DNA of 64,000 nt from Weissella tructae (GTDB lineage Bacteria; Bacillota; Bacilli; Lactobacillales; Lactobacillaceae), in contig NZ_CP007588.1 of assembly GCF_000732905.1 (NCBI RefSeq), positions 930,001-994,000 on the forward strand, written 5' to 3'. Under the pieces are notes generated by a model, which had not been told where the DNA came from, ran no database searches, and saw only the letters and a list, made by a program, of their open reading frames with translations. A program made the position numbers and the translations under genes. Below are positions 16,703 through 24,806 of the stretch, piece after piece. How positions within the stretch are numbered: the first letter of the stretch is position 1; each line of letters begins with the position of its first letter.

Positions 16703-17869
16703 TTACTTGTTCATAAAATCGTGATCTGTTGGTAAGTTAAATTCTGTTCGTACAGTTGTTAGTGCCGCATGGATGACTTGATCCATATCGTAATAACGAT
16801 ATTGTCCCAAACGACCACCAAAAATCACTTGGTCTGATAGTTGACGTGCTGCTTGCGCATACTGCTTATAAACACCCATGTTACGGTCATCGTTAACCGG
16901 ATAGTAGGCTTCTTCTGCACGATTCCAAGCCTTTGGATATTCGCGTGTAATCACGGAATAACCATCGTCAGCTAAGCCATCAAAATGCTTCCATTCCATG
17001 ATACGTGTGTAAGGTGTTTCCGCGTCTGTATAGTTAATTACGGCATTTCCTTGTACATTATCGACCTCATGAACTTCTGTTTTAAATTCTAGTGAACGAT
17101 ATTCTAGTTCACCGAATTCATAATTGAAGAATTGATCAATCATTCCCGTGTAAACAATACGTGGGAATTCTGCCAAGTAGGCTTCTTGATTCTCAAAAAA
17201 GTCTGTATCCACTTGTACATCAATTAATGGATGATCTAGCAGTTGATCAAAAATTTGTGTATATCCACCAACTGGAATTCCTTGATAACGGTGATTGAAA
17301 TAGTTGTTATCGTAAATAAAACGTACTGGCAAACGCTTAATGATAAACGCTGGCAATTCGGTTGCCTTACGCCCCCATTGTTTTTCTGTGTACCCTTTAA
17401 TTAACTTTTCGTAGATATCTGTTCCAATTAATGAAATGGCCTGTTCTTCTAAGTTACGTGGTTCGCGATCACCTAGAGCCCCCAACGCAGCTTCACGTTG
17501 TTCATTAATCTTAGCTTGGGCTTCCGCCGGTGTCTTGGTTCCCCACATCTCATAAAATGTATTCATATTAAATGGTAGGTTGTACATCTCACCCTTATAG
17601 TTAGCCATCACTTGATTTTGATAACCATTAAAGTTGGCAAATTGGCGAATGTAATCCCAAACCTGCTTGTTATCAGTATGGAAAATATGAGCCCCATAAT
17701 CATGTACTGTCACACCATGTTCAGTATGCGTATAAAGATTACCACCCACATGTGATCGCTTATCAATTACTAAGACACGCTTATTTTGTTTTGCTGCTTC
17801 ATAGGCGAAGATGGCACCAAATGGGCCAGCTCCGACAACTAAATAATCATATTGTTTGTTATTGATCAT
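16703..17869 (-). CDS. glf: UDP-galactopyranose mutase
   Basis: 388-residue FAD enzyme converting UDP-galactopyranose to the furanose form used in surface glycans. The FAD-binding loop YDYLVVGAGPFGAIFAYEA is at the N-terminus. The family motifs HVGGNLYTH, YGAHIFHTDN, KGYTEKQWG and GRLGQYRYYDMD follow. First gene of a pair with pgcA. The presence of glf implies galactofuranose-containing polysaccharide, whose biosynthesis genes are not in this window. Confidence 0.94.
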   Translation of the reverse strand: MINNKQYDYLVVGAGPFGAIFAYEAAKQNKRVLVIDKRSHVGGNLYTHTEHGVTVHDYGAHIFHTDNKQVWDYIRQFANFNGYQNQVMANYKGEMYNLPFNMNTFYEMWGTKTPAEAQAKINEQREAALGALGDREPRNLEEQAISLIGTDIYEKLIKGYTEKQWGRKATELPAFIIKRLPVRFIYDNNYFNHRYQGIPVGGYTQIFDQLLDHPLIDVQVDTDFFENQEAYLAEFPRIVYTGMIDQFFNYEFGELEYRSLEFKTEVHEVDNVQGNAVINYTDAETPYTRIMEWKHFDGLADDGYSVITREYPKAWNRAEEAYYPVNDDRNMGVYKQYAQAARQLSDQVIFGGRLGQYRYYDMDQVIHAALTTVRTEFNLPTDHDFMNK

Positions 17870-17975
17870 TGTTATCCCATCCTGAATTCATTTCTTACGT
17901 CCGCGGGCAATTAACCGTTGGCGCACATGTTCTTATTACCATTAGTATATACCATTCTATTAAGAGTAGCCAAAC

Positions 17976-18006
17976 AAAAAAGACTGCGTTTTCACACAGT
18001 CTTTTT
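17976..18006 (-). terminator. Terminator of purB
   Basis: AAAAAGACTG pairs with CAGTCTTTTT across an 11-base loop, with T residues on the minus strand, ten bases after the purB stop. Confidence 0.82.
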
Positions 18007-18015
18007 CTCAATTCA

Positions 18016-19311
18016 TTAAATTAGGTTTAGGCGCTTAAAAATGTCATCAACATGCTTCAAATGCCAGTTATAATCAAAGGCTTCATCAATTTCTGCTTGT
18101 GTTAAGCGTTCAGTGATTGTGGCGTCTGCTTCAACCAAATCCTTAAATTGTAATTGTTCGTCCCATGAACGCGCTGTTAGTGGTTGCACAGTGTCGTATG
18201 CCCCTTCACGTGACATCCCCTTATCAACCAACTTCAACAACAAACGTTGTGAGTAAATCAATCCGTAAGTACGGTCCATATTGGCACGCATTGTGTCTGG
18301 GAAGACTTGCAAATTGTTCAAAATGTTTGTCATACGGTTCAACATGTAATCAAGCGTACTTGTTGCATCTGGCAAAATCATACGTTCAGCACTTGAGTGT
18401 GAAATATCACGTTCGTGCCACAATGGAACGTTTTCCATTCCGGTTACAGAGTATCCACGCAAGACACGTGACAATCCCACCACGTTTTCAGATCCGATTG
18501 GGTTACGCTTGTGCGGCATTGCAGATGATCCCTTTTGACCACCGGCAAATCCTTCTTCAACTTCATGAATTTCTGAACGTTGCAAACCACGAATTTCAGT
18601 TGCTAGTTCTTCAATCGTTGTCCCAATAACTGCAATTGTTGATAGATAATCAGCATGCAAATCACGTGGCAACACTTGTGATCCAATCGGTTCTGGTGTT
18701 AGTCCTAGTTCAGCCATTGCGACTTCTTCAACATGTGGTGGCACATTCGCAAATGTTCCCACAGCACCAGACAACTTACCTGTTTCAACAGCATCAGCGA
18801 CGCGTTCAAAACGGGCAATGTTACGTTCAGCTGCTTGGTAGAAACGTGCCATCACTAACCCAAATGTTGTTGGTTCAGCGTGCACACCGTGTGTACGCCC
18901 CATCATAACAGTGTCCTTGTATGCCAAAGCAATCTTTGCCAAGGCGTCGCGGTAAGCAACCAAGTCAGCCTTGATGATGTCGTTTGCTTGACGTAGACGC
19001 AATGCTTGCGCTGTGTCCACAACGTCAGTTGATGTCAAACCATAGTGAATCCACTTACGTTCATCCCCAAGTGATTCCGACACGTTACGTGTAAAGGCCA
19101 CGACATCATGACGTGTTTCCGCTTCAATTTCCGCAATACGTGCGACATCAAATGTTGCATTTTCTCGAATTTTGATTAAATCAGTTTCTGGAATCATTCC
19201 TTCAACAACCCAACCGGCTGTTACAGCAATTTCTACATCAAGCCAACTTTGGTATTGGTTTTCTTGAGACCATACGGCACGCATGGCTGGTCGTGTATAA
19301 CGTTCAATCAT
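18016..19311 (-). CDS. purB: Adenylosuccinate lyase
   Basis: 431 residues. Catalyses two fumarate-releasing steps of purine synthesis: SAICAR to AICAR, and adenylosuccinate to AMP. The fumarase/aspartase signature GSSAMPHKRNP is present, as are the catalytic regions TSTDVVDTAQ and GRTHGVHAEPT. Length is typical. It is not linked to other pur genes here and has its own terminator. The start at 19311 follows a GGGTGA site. Confidence 0.95.
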   Translation of the reverse strand: MIERYTRPAMRAVWSQENQYQSWLDVEIAVTAGWVVEGMIPETDLIKIRENATFDVARIAEIEAETRHDVVAFTRNVSESLGDERKWIHYGLTSTDVVDTAQALRLRQANDIIKADLVAYRDALAKIALAYKDTVMMGRTHGVHAEPTTFGLVMARFYQAAERNIARFERVADAVETGKLSGAVGTFANVPPHVEEVAMAELGLTPEPIGSQVLPRDLHADYLSTIAVIGTTIEELATEIRGLQRSEIHEVEEGFAGGQKGSSAMPHKRNPIGSENVVGLSRVLRGYSVTGMENVPLWHERDISHSSAERMILPDATSTLDYMLNRMTNILNNLQVFPDTMRANMDRTYGLIYSQRLLLKLVDKGMSREGAYDTVQPLTARSWDEQLQFKDLVEADATITERLTQAEIDEAFDYNWHLKHVDDIFKRLNLI

Positions 19312-19488
19312 CCTTTATCACCCGTTTCTTTCAAAATACGAACATTCTTAATCAATAAACATAATTATACACGTTTTATACGTAAATGAATAGCACTACC
19401 CTGTAATTTAAGTAAAAAAACCGAATTTAAAAATATTTATTCACGTAAAACATTCGTCAGATACCGAACATTACTGTTTTTAATCAAA

Positions 19489-19518
19489 GAAAAAAGCCAT
19501 TACCGTAGTAATGACTTC
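19489..19518 (-). terminator. Terminator of prsA
   Basis: A 10-base stem (19495-19504 with 19509-19518, one G-T pair) with CGTA loop and a T-run on the minus strand. Confidence 0.75.
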
Positions 19519-19532
19519 GATCATTTATACAA

Positions 19533-20447
19533 TTACTTTGACTTTGCCTTAGCTTCATCAGCCTTCTTTGTCGCAGCAGCTTGTGTGTACTTGCTCAAAA
19601 CGTTCTTCAAGTCGTTATCCTTGATGTTAACGTCTGACTTACCCAATTCTTCTCCAACAATGGCGTTCATTGTTTCTGGGTTAGTTTGTGCGGCCTTAAT
19701 CTTACCAGCCTTCATTTGGTCCTTAACATCTTCAAATGACTTGTTTTCGTCACGTGAGTCCATCTTGATAACTGCATAACCTGTTGAAGTCTTAACTGGT
19801 GAAGTTGTGTATTCACCCTTCTTCAAACCAAAGGCAGCCTTGTTAAAGTCCTTTTCTTGTGTTGTTGTGTATGAGTTGAAGGCTTCCATCTTGCCACCAT
19901 CAGCAGCTTCAGCAGACTTTGATTCCTTCTTTGCAAGTTCTGCAAAGTCACCCTTGTCGTCTAACTTCTTGATGATGTCTTCTGCTTGTTCCTTCTTTTC
20001 AACATTGATAACAGATACATTTACGTTTGGTGTAAAGTCTTTGTATTCTTCCTTCAATGTCTTATCTGAAACATCTGTGTTAGCTGCAACAGCTGCTTCT
20101 TGCAACATTTGTAGCTTAACAGCGTCCTTAAACATGTCAGTTGTCATTCCAGCAGCTTGAAGTTGTTGTTCAAACATGTCACCCATGTTCTTACGTTCTT
20201 CATCATACTTCTTGTTAACATCCTTGTTTGAAACGTCCTTACCGTAGGCCTTTTCCAATACGTCAGTCACGATCATATCTGCCAATGCCTTTTGACCAGT
20301 TGGTGTGTTCTTAACGTTATCGTAGAACGCCTTTTCAGTCACATTACCAGCACTTGTTGTTGCTACTGTTGCCGGACCAGCTCCCCAAACTGCAAGTCCA
20401 ACTCCCCCACCTAATACAATTAAAATCGCAATAAATTTCTTCCACAT
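19533..20447 (-). CDS. prsA: PrsA-type foldase, parvulin peptidyl-prolyl isomerase, without lipobox
   Basis: 304 residues. Folds secreted proteins on the outer face of the membrane. The N-terminal hydrophobic helix (about 4-24) is followed by a SurA-like N domain, a parvulin domain (about 130-235, with DFAELAKKESKSAEAADGG and FGLKKGEYTTSPVKTSTGY) and a Lys-rich tail. PrsA is normally a lipoprotein with an L-x-x-C box. Here the hydrophobic segment (VLGGGVGLAVWGAGPATVA) has no Cys anywhere, so the protein must be held by an uncleaved anchor or be released by signal peptidase I. It stands alone between purB and the carB-like gene. Confidence 0.88.
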   Translation of the reverse strand: MWKKFIAILIVLGGGVGLAVWGAGPATVATTSAGNVTEKAFYDNVKNTPTGQKALADMIVTDVLEKAYGKDVSNKDVNKKYDEERKNMGDMFEQQLQAAGMTTDMFKDAVKLQMLQEAAVAANTDVSDKTLKEEYKDFTPNVNVSVINVEKKEQAEDIIKKLDDKGDFAELAKKESKSAEAADGGKMEAFNSYTTTQEKDFNKAAFGLKKGEYTTSPVKTSTGYAVIKMDSRDENKSFEDVKDQMKAGKIKAAQTNPETMNAIVGEELGKSDVNIKDNDLKNVLSKYTQAAATKKADEAKAKSK

Positions 20448-20530
20448 AGCTAATTCAGCCTCTCTTCTCTTACAAAGTTATTCTTATAGTGTATCATACT
20501 TCACACAACTCACCTAGATATCCCAATCGA

Positions 20531-22996
20531 CTAGTCGAACACTTCGTAGCGTGCGCCTAGTGCAAATCGGCCATTATCCAAGGCATGTTGTAACTGTAGA
20601 TGGACGTTCATTTCTTCATCGACATACGTTAGTTTTCCACCCTTGTGATACCAGTTCACGGCTGGCAATTGACGTAATAGTGCTTCGTCTTCTACGGTTG
20701 TTTTCCCAAGCATAGCTCGAACCGACAAACGCACAAAACCAATTCCAGTAACCTTTTCAAGGAAAGCAACGTGCGTAAATGGCATTGGCAAAATGCTTCC
20801 TGCTTCCAATTGCACACAATCATTTACATCTTCGACCTCGGCTTGATACAAACCAGGTGATACAAGCGCTACATCTGGTAGTGGCATATCACAAATTAAA
20901 GCTTGATCCTTTGGCTCGAAAATAATGCCCGCATTTGTTTGACGACTGATCCCAATCGGATACAATTTTTCACCATCATAATAATAGTTCAGTAATTGTT
21001 TTTCTGCCTCAACTGGCAAAGTTGTCGTTGAATACTTATCACGCGGAATGACATGAACGTTCAAGCCAGCTTCTTTTAAACTACGAATTAATTTAATTCG
21101 ATTACCGGGTACAAAAATACGACTCGGCTTTTCAATATCAACAACATTCATAATGTCTGACATCTCTAGAGGTTCAAAATAACGCTTATCACTTAACTCC
21201 GGCATAAACATCAAGTCATGCGGATTGTTATTCATCAAAATTGTCTTGATGCCTTGCTTTTTAATTTCATCTGCAACAGATGCCATCATATAAGCCGCAG
21301 CACCACCATCCCCTAGGCGGAATGCACCGGTTCCAATCACCAACGCACTGTCATCCCCCAACTGCTCACTTTCATTTTCAAATTCAAAAGTTGAATAGTA
21401 TTGCGTAACCGCTTCTTCAAATTCACCAGCAGATGGCTCAAAGGCTTTATATGTTGGTAAAATTTCGTTTTCTAAACGGAAACGACGGACTTCTTCGTAT
21501 GATGTCTCCCATAGACGCGCCACAAGACCATCTGAAAGGCCATAATACTTAGCTGCGCGCAAGGTTTCCGCGTCCCATGGACTCTTGGGAATTTCTTGTT
21601 CCAACTTCATAATGTTTTCAAGCTTATAGAAATAAAATGCGTCAATTTTCGTCAACTCAACTAATTCATCCACCGTGTAACCACGACGTAATGCTTCAAG
21701 TAATAGCAGAATACGGTTATCGCGGGGATGCAATAATTGTTCAATAATTTGATTATCAGTTAAAGCATTCATAATTGTTGGTGAAAAGCTCAAATTGTTG
21801 AAATGCGCCGCACGAATCGCCTTTTCAAGCGCTTCTTCAACACTACGTCCAACCCCAATGGTCGTTCCGACTGATTTTTGAATCGTATCCAAACGGTTCG
21901 CTGTCAATAAATTGGCATTTTCCAATTCACGGAAAGCAAAAACCGGGAAACGAATCGCAACGTGGTCCATTGTTGGTTCCAATAGCGCTGTATGTTCAGC
22001 GTAAACATCGGAAATTTGAATTTTATCCAAACGCTCCCCTAACATCACACCGGTCATAACTGGAATCAAAGGATACCCAGTCGCGGCTGTAATGATAGAC
22101 GTTTTACGCGCAAAGAATGGAATCACACGTGTGATGACAAATTCATCTTCTTCTGGTTGAATGGCAAAGCGAACTTCTAAGACCCCTTCAACATCAAACC
22201 CTCGTGCAACTCTAAAAGCCGCTTCACGCAAAGTTTGAAAGGCTGGGTCAGATAACGTTTGTACCGGTGTAATCGCAATGGAATCACCAGAATGGATACC
22301 AAATGGATCCAAGTCTTCTGTCCCACCAATCAATAGCGTTGTATCGCGAGCATCACGCATGACCAGCAAATCAATTTCACGGTAGCCATAGATACTCTTA
22401 TCGATACTAACTTGGTGCGTTAATGATTGTTCTAAGCACACCTCTGCTACATGATCCAACTCAGCAGCATCTTCGGCTTGCAGACGCGTACTAACCCCAC
22501 GTGGCGCAACAGGTCGTACCACAACTGGGAAATCAAGCTCACGCGCCACATCAAACACTTCAGATGGTGTACTGGCAATGCGCGTTTGAATGTAGGGCAA
22601 TCCCAACTTTGCCAAACGTTCTTGTAGATATTTTGAGTTTTGTGCGGCTTCCATCACGGCCAATGAAGGACCTAAGACACGTGGACTTTGTTCGCCTAAT
22701 ACTTTAACAATATCTGTCGTCAAATTAATCGCAGTCATACCACCAACAGTTGGCGCAATGGCTGTAATACCTTCTTCGATAATGATCTTAACTAATTTAT
22801 CTGTTGTTAATTCAGACACAATGAACTTAATGCCCGTGTGAGTTGCTGCAAAACTATACGGATTATCATCAATATAGTACACAGCATACTCACGACGCAG
22901 TAATTCATCAATCATTTCACAGCTAGCAACATCACTTTCGGTCGCACGACCAAATCCATCCGCAGAGCTACCAATTAATAAAATACGTTCATTCAT
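20531..22996 (-). CDS. CarB-like protein, degenerate carbamoyl-phosphate synthase large subunit
   Basis: 821 residues; true CarB has about 1,060. Homology is clear: GIHSGDSI, TATGYP-type residues (AATGYPL), and a well-kept oligomerisation segment LEALRRGYTVDELVELTKID (434-451). In the first ATP-grasp domain the glycine loop after Arg161-Pro162 is VAPRGVSTRL instead of a GG-x-GGG loop. The Q of VQF is Arg276, and the E-x-N-P-R metal/phosphate motif is R-V-I-P-F (290-294). The second half keeps the pre-ATP-grasp fold (NNNPHDLM, RYFEPLEMSDIMNVVDIEKP). It then jumps to a remnant of the domain end (FLEKVTGIGFVRLSVRAMLGK), lacking most of the second ATP-grasp domain and the usual allosteric domain. 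It overlaps carA by ATGA. It should not make carbamoyl phosphate; the intact frame suggests a retained other role. Confidence 0.85.
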   Translation of the reverse strand: MNERILLIGSSADGFGRATESDVASCEMIDELLRREYAVYYIDDNPYSFAATHTGIKFIVSELTTDKLVKIIIEEGITAIAPTVGGMTAINLTTDIVKVLGEQSPRVLGPSLAVMEAAQNSKYLQERLAKLGLPYIQTRIASTPSEVFDVARELDFPVVVRPVAPRGVSTRLQAEDAAELDHVAEVCLEQSLTHQVSIDKSIYGYREIDLLVMRDARDTTLLIGGTEDLDPFGIHSGDSIAITPVQTLSDPAFQTLREAAFRVARGFDVEGVLEVRFAIQPEEDEFVITRVIPFFARKTSIITAATGYPLIPVMTGVMLGERLDKIQISDVYAEHTALLEPTMDHVAIRFPVFAFRELENANLLTANRLDTIQKSVGTTIGVGRSVEEALEKAIRAAHFNNLSFSPTIMNALTDNQIIEQLLHPRDNRILLLLEALRRGYTVDELVELTKIDAFYFYKLENIMKLEQEIPKSPWDAETLRAAKYYGLSDGLVARLWETSYEEVRRFRLENEILPTYKAFEPSAGEFEEAVTQYYSTFEFENESEQLGDDSALVIGTGAFRLGDGGAAAYMMASVADEIKKQGIKTILMNNNPHDLMFMPELSDKRYFEPLEMSDIMNVVDIEKPSRIFVPGNRIKLIRSLKEAGLNVHVIPRDKYSTTTLPVEAEKQLLNYYYDGEKLYPIGISRQTNAGIIFEPKDQALICDMPLPDVALVSPGLYQAEVEDVNDCVQLEAGSILPMPFTHVAFLEKVTGIGFVRLSVRAMLGKTTVEDEALLRQLPAVNWYHKGGKLTYVDEEMNVHLQLQHALDNGRFALGARYEVFD

Positions 22997-24078
22997 ATAC
23001 GGTATCCTCCTCGTCGCGCAGTCACCAATTCCATAAAGTCATCAAATGGTTGTACGGCTTCAGCTGGTCCAGGTGCTGTATCTGGGAAGAATTGCACACT
23101 AAAGGCTGGATAATCACGATGACGCAATCCTTGAATTGAGCCGTCGGTTAAATCAACGTGTGTCACAATCATATTCTTCCCACGTAGTGTGGCCGGATCA
23201 ACTTGATATCCTTCTGCCTGTGTCGCATACATGATTTGGTTCGAAATTTGTTCACGAATTGGGTGGTTCATCCCATGATGTTCACTTGCCATACGGGCCA
23301 AAGAAACCCCATTTGCTAAGGCAAATAATTCATGGCCTAAGCCAATTCCAAACAATGGTACTTTTTCTTGATACTCACGAATCAAGTCTAAAATACTGTC
23401 AGGAACAACATGTGGGTCACCTGGTCCTGAAGAGAACACAATCCCATCAGGATCCAAATTAGACACATCATCACTTGTCGCATTGTAAGGCAACACCGTA
23501 ACGTTCGCATCGTAATCATTCAATAGTCGTAAAATACCACTCTTCAGACCAAAATCAATCACAATAACATTTGCCTTACGCCCTGGATTAACATAGGCAC
23601 GCGGTGTTGATGTTTGTTGAATTTGTTGGCTTGTCAAAACCATCGCACGCAATTGATCAAATGCATGTTCGTCCGCATTATCAACAATTGATGCTTTTTG
23701 TGCGCCTGTTTCTCGTAAATGACGCGTCAATGCACGTGTATCTACTTGTGCAATTCCCGGAATATTATGACGCATCAAAAACTCGTGCAAACTCATTGAA
23801 CGTAAACGATTCGTTGAAACTTCTGCTAATGATCGTACAACAATTCCTTTAACCATCGGCCCAATCGCTTCGTCAGCACGATGATTAATTCCTGCAGCAC
23901 CAATCGTTGGCATGGTAAAGGCCACAATTTGATTATGGTAAATCGGATTAGTCATGATTTCTTGGTACCCTGTCATCGCCGTATGGAAAAAGATTTCTCC
24001 AGACGTACTTGTTGGTGCACCAAATGCTACTCCCTCAAAAACTGTTCCGTCTTGTAAAATTAAATATCGTTTTGCCAT
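22993..24078 (-). CDS. CarA-like protein with ruined glutaminase triad
   Basis: 361 residues from the ATG at 24078 (MAKRYLILQDGTVFEG matches the CarA start); length is normal. The N-terminal CarA domain is well kept (FHTAMTGYQEIMTNP, VDTRALTRHLRE). In the C-terminal class I amidotransferase domain the nucleophile elbow reads FGIGLGHE, where catalytic Cys is Gly246 (codon GGC). The His-x-Glu site reads VQFFPD, where His is Phe331 and Glu is Asp333. All three triad residues are therefore changed and glutamine hydrolysis is not possible. The gene follows pyrR by about 50 bases and overlaps the CarB-like gene by four bases. See the findings for its possible role. Confidence 0.88.
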   Translation of the reverse strand: MAKRYLILQDGTVFEGVAFGAPTSTSGEIFFHTAMTGYQEIMTNPIYHNQIVAFTMPTIGAAGINHRADEAIGPMVKGIVVRSLAEVSTNRLRSMSLHEFLMRHNIPGIAQVDTRALTRHLRETGAQKASIVDNADEHAFDQLRAMVLTSQQIQQTSTPRAYVNPGRKANVIVIDFGLKSGILRLLNDYDANVTVLPYNATSDDVSNLDPDGIVFSSGPGDPHVVPDSILDLIREYQEKVPLFGIGLGHELFALANGVSLARMASEHHGMNHPIREQISNQIMYATQAEGYQVDPATLRGKNMIVTHVDLTDGSIQGLRHRDYPAFSVQFFPDTAPGPAEAVQPFDDFMELVTARRGGYRI

Positions 24079-24088
24079 GATAACCGTT

Positions 24089-24110
24089 CGTAACATCTCC
24101 CAATGTTACG
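24089..24110 (-). promoter_or_regulatory. Hairpin between pyrR and the CarA-like start
   Basis: CGTAACAT and ATGTTACG pair perfectly around a TGGGAG loop on the transcript. AAAGGA lies just 5' of it and the ATG at 24078 lies 10 bases after it. Folding would bring this ribosome site to normal distance from the start. An upstream in-frame ATG (24096) is inside the stem. Confidence 0.5.
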
Positions 24111-24129
24111 TCCTTTCTATAGCGATTGA

Positions 24130-24648
24130 TTAACGAATTTCAACGGCGTCGTAGCCATCAACTTCCTTTACGTTAACCTTAATACGTTCTGTCGCTGATG
24201 TGGGGATGTTCTTTCCTACGAAATCAGCACGTACTGGCAATTCACGGTGTCCACGGTCAACTAATACTGCCAAGTTAACAACGGCTGGACGACCATTATC
24301 CATCAATGCGTCCAAGGCAGCACGAATTGTACGACCTGTGTACAAGACGTCATCCACTAGAATGACACGCTTACCATCGATGTTAACGTTCAATTCTTGC
24401 TTGTTGGCGACTGCGACCGCAGCATCGTAGTCATCACGATATGCTGAAATATCCAATTCTCCCACAGGAATATCAACATTTTCCAATTGCTTTAATCGCT
24501 TCGCAATATGTTGCCCAATAAAGACACCACGTGTCTTAATACCAACAATTACTAAGTTATTAACACCCTTGTTTTTTTCAATAATTTCGTACGTAATACG
24601 TGTTAGCGCACGTTGCATTGCCATCGCGTCAACAATTTCTTTAGCCAT
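24130..24648 (-). CDS. pyrR: PyrR, pyrimidine operon attenuation regulator / uracil phosphoribosyltransferase
   Basis: 172 residues. Binds pyr mRNA hairpins when UMP is abundant, favouring termination; many PyrR proteins also make UMP from uracil and PRPP. The PRPP-binding motif [18 protein letters not shown] is intact, and [18 protein letters not shown] and [17 protein letters not shown] match the family. AGGAG lies 7 bases before the ATG. A PyrR-type attenuator precedes it, so it is likely autoregulated, and the CarA/CarB-like genes lie downstream in the same transcript. Confidence 0.95.
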   Translation of the reverse strand: MAKEIVDAMAMQRALTRITYEIIEKNKGVNNLVIVGIKTRGVFIGQHIAKRLKQLENVDIPVGELDISAYRDDYDAAVAVANKQELNVNIDGKRVILVDDVLYTGRTIRAALDALMDNGRPAVVNLAVLVDRGHRELPVRADFVGKNIPTSATERIKVNVKEVDGYDAVEIR

Positions 24649-24670
24649 TGTTTTTCTCCTAAAATTGTAT

Positions 24671-24756
24671 AAAAAAAGCGTTATCTGAAAAAAATGCAGA
24701 TAACGCTTTGGTTGATTACTAAATTTGCGTTATCTCCTGATCAACTCACAGGTTGA
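24671..24756 (-). promoter_or_regulatory. PyrR-dependent attenuator
   Basis: Read on the minus strand: a hairpin TCAAC-CTGTGA-GTTGA (24741-24756) has a hexaloop and a CCTGTGAG core fitting the PyrR recognition pattern CCNGNGAG. AGATAACGC (24727-24735) can pair with GCGTTATCT (24698-24706) as antiterminator. The same GCGTTATCT is the 5' arm of a terminator (24675-24687 with 24697-24709) followed by seven T residues. This is the classic three-part switch, placed in the rluD-pyrR gap. Confidence 0.85.
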
Positions 24757-24806
24757 ACTTAAGAAGAATTAACTAAATTTTACCATGAAACACGTTAGGA
24801 AAGAAA

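Noticed and set aside
20531-24078. CarA/CarB region as a frameshifted or broken pseudogene
   Set aside because: Both frames are open from start to stop, overlap by ATGA and keep conserved segments, so changes are at residue and domain level, not from simple breakage.
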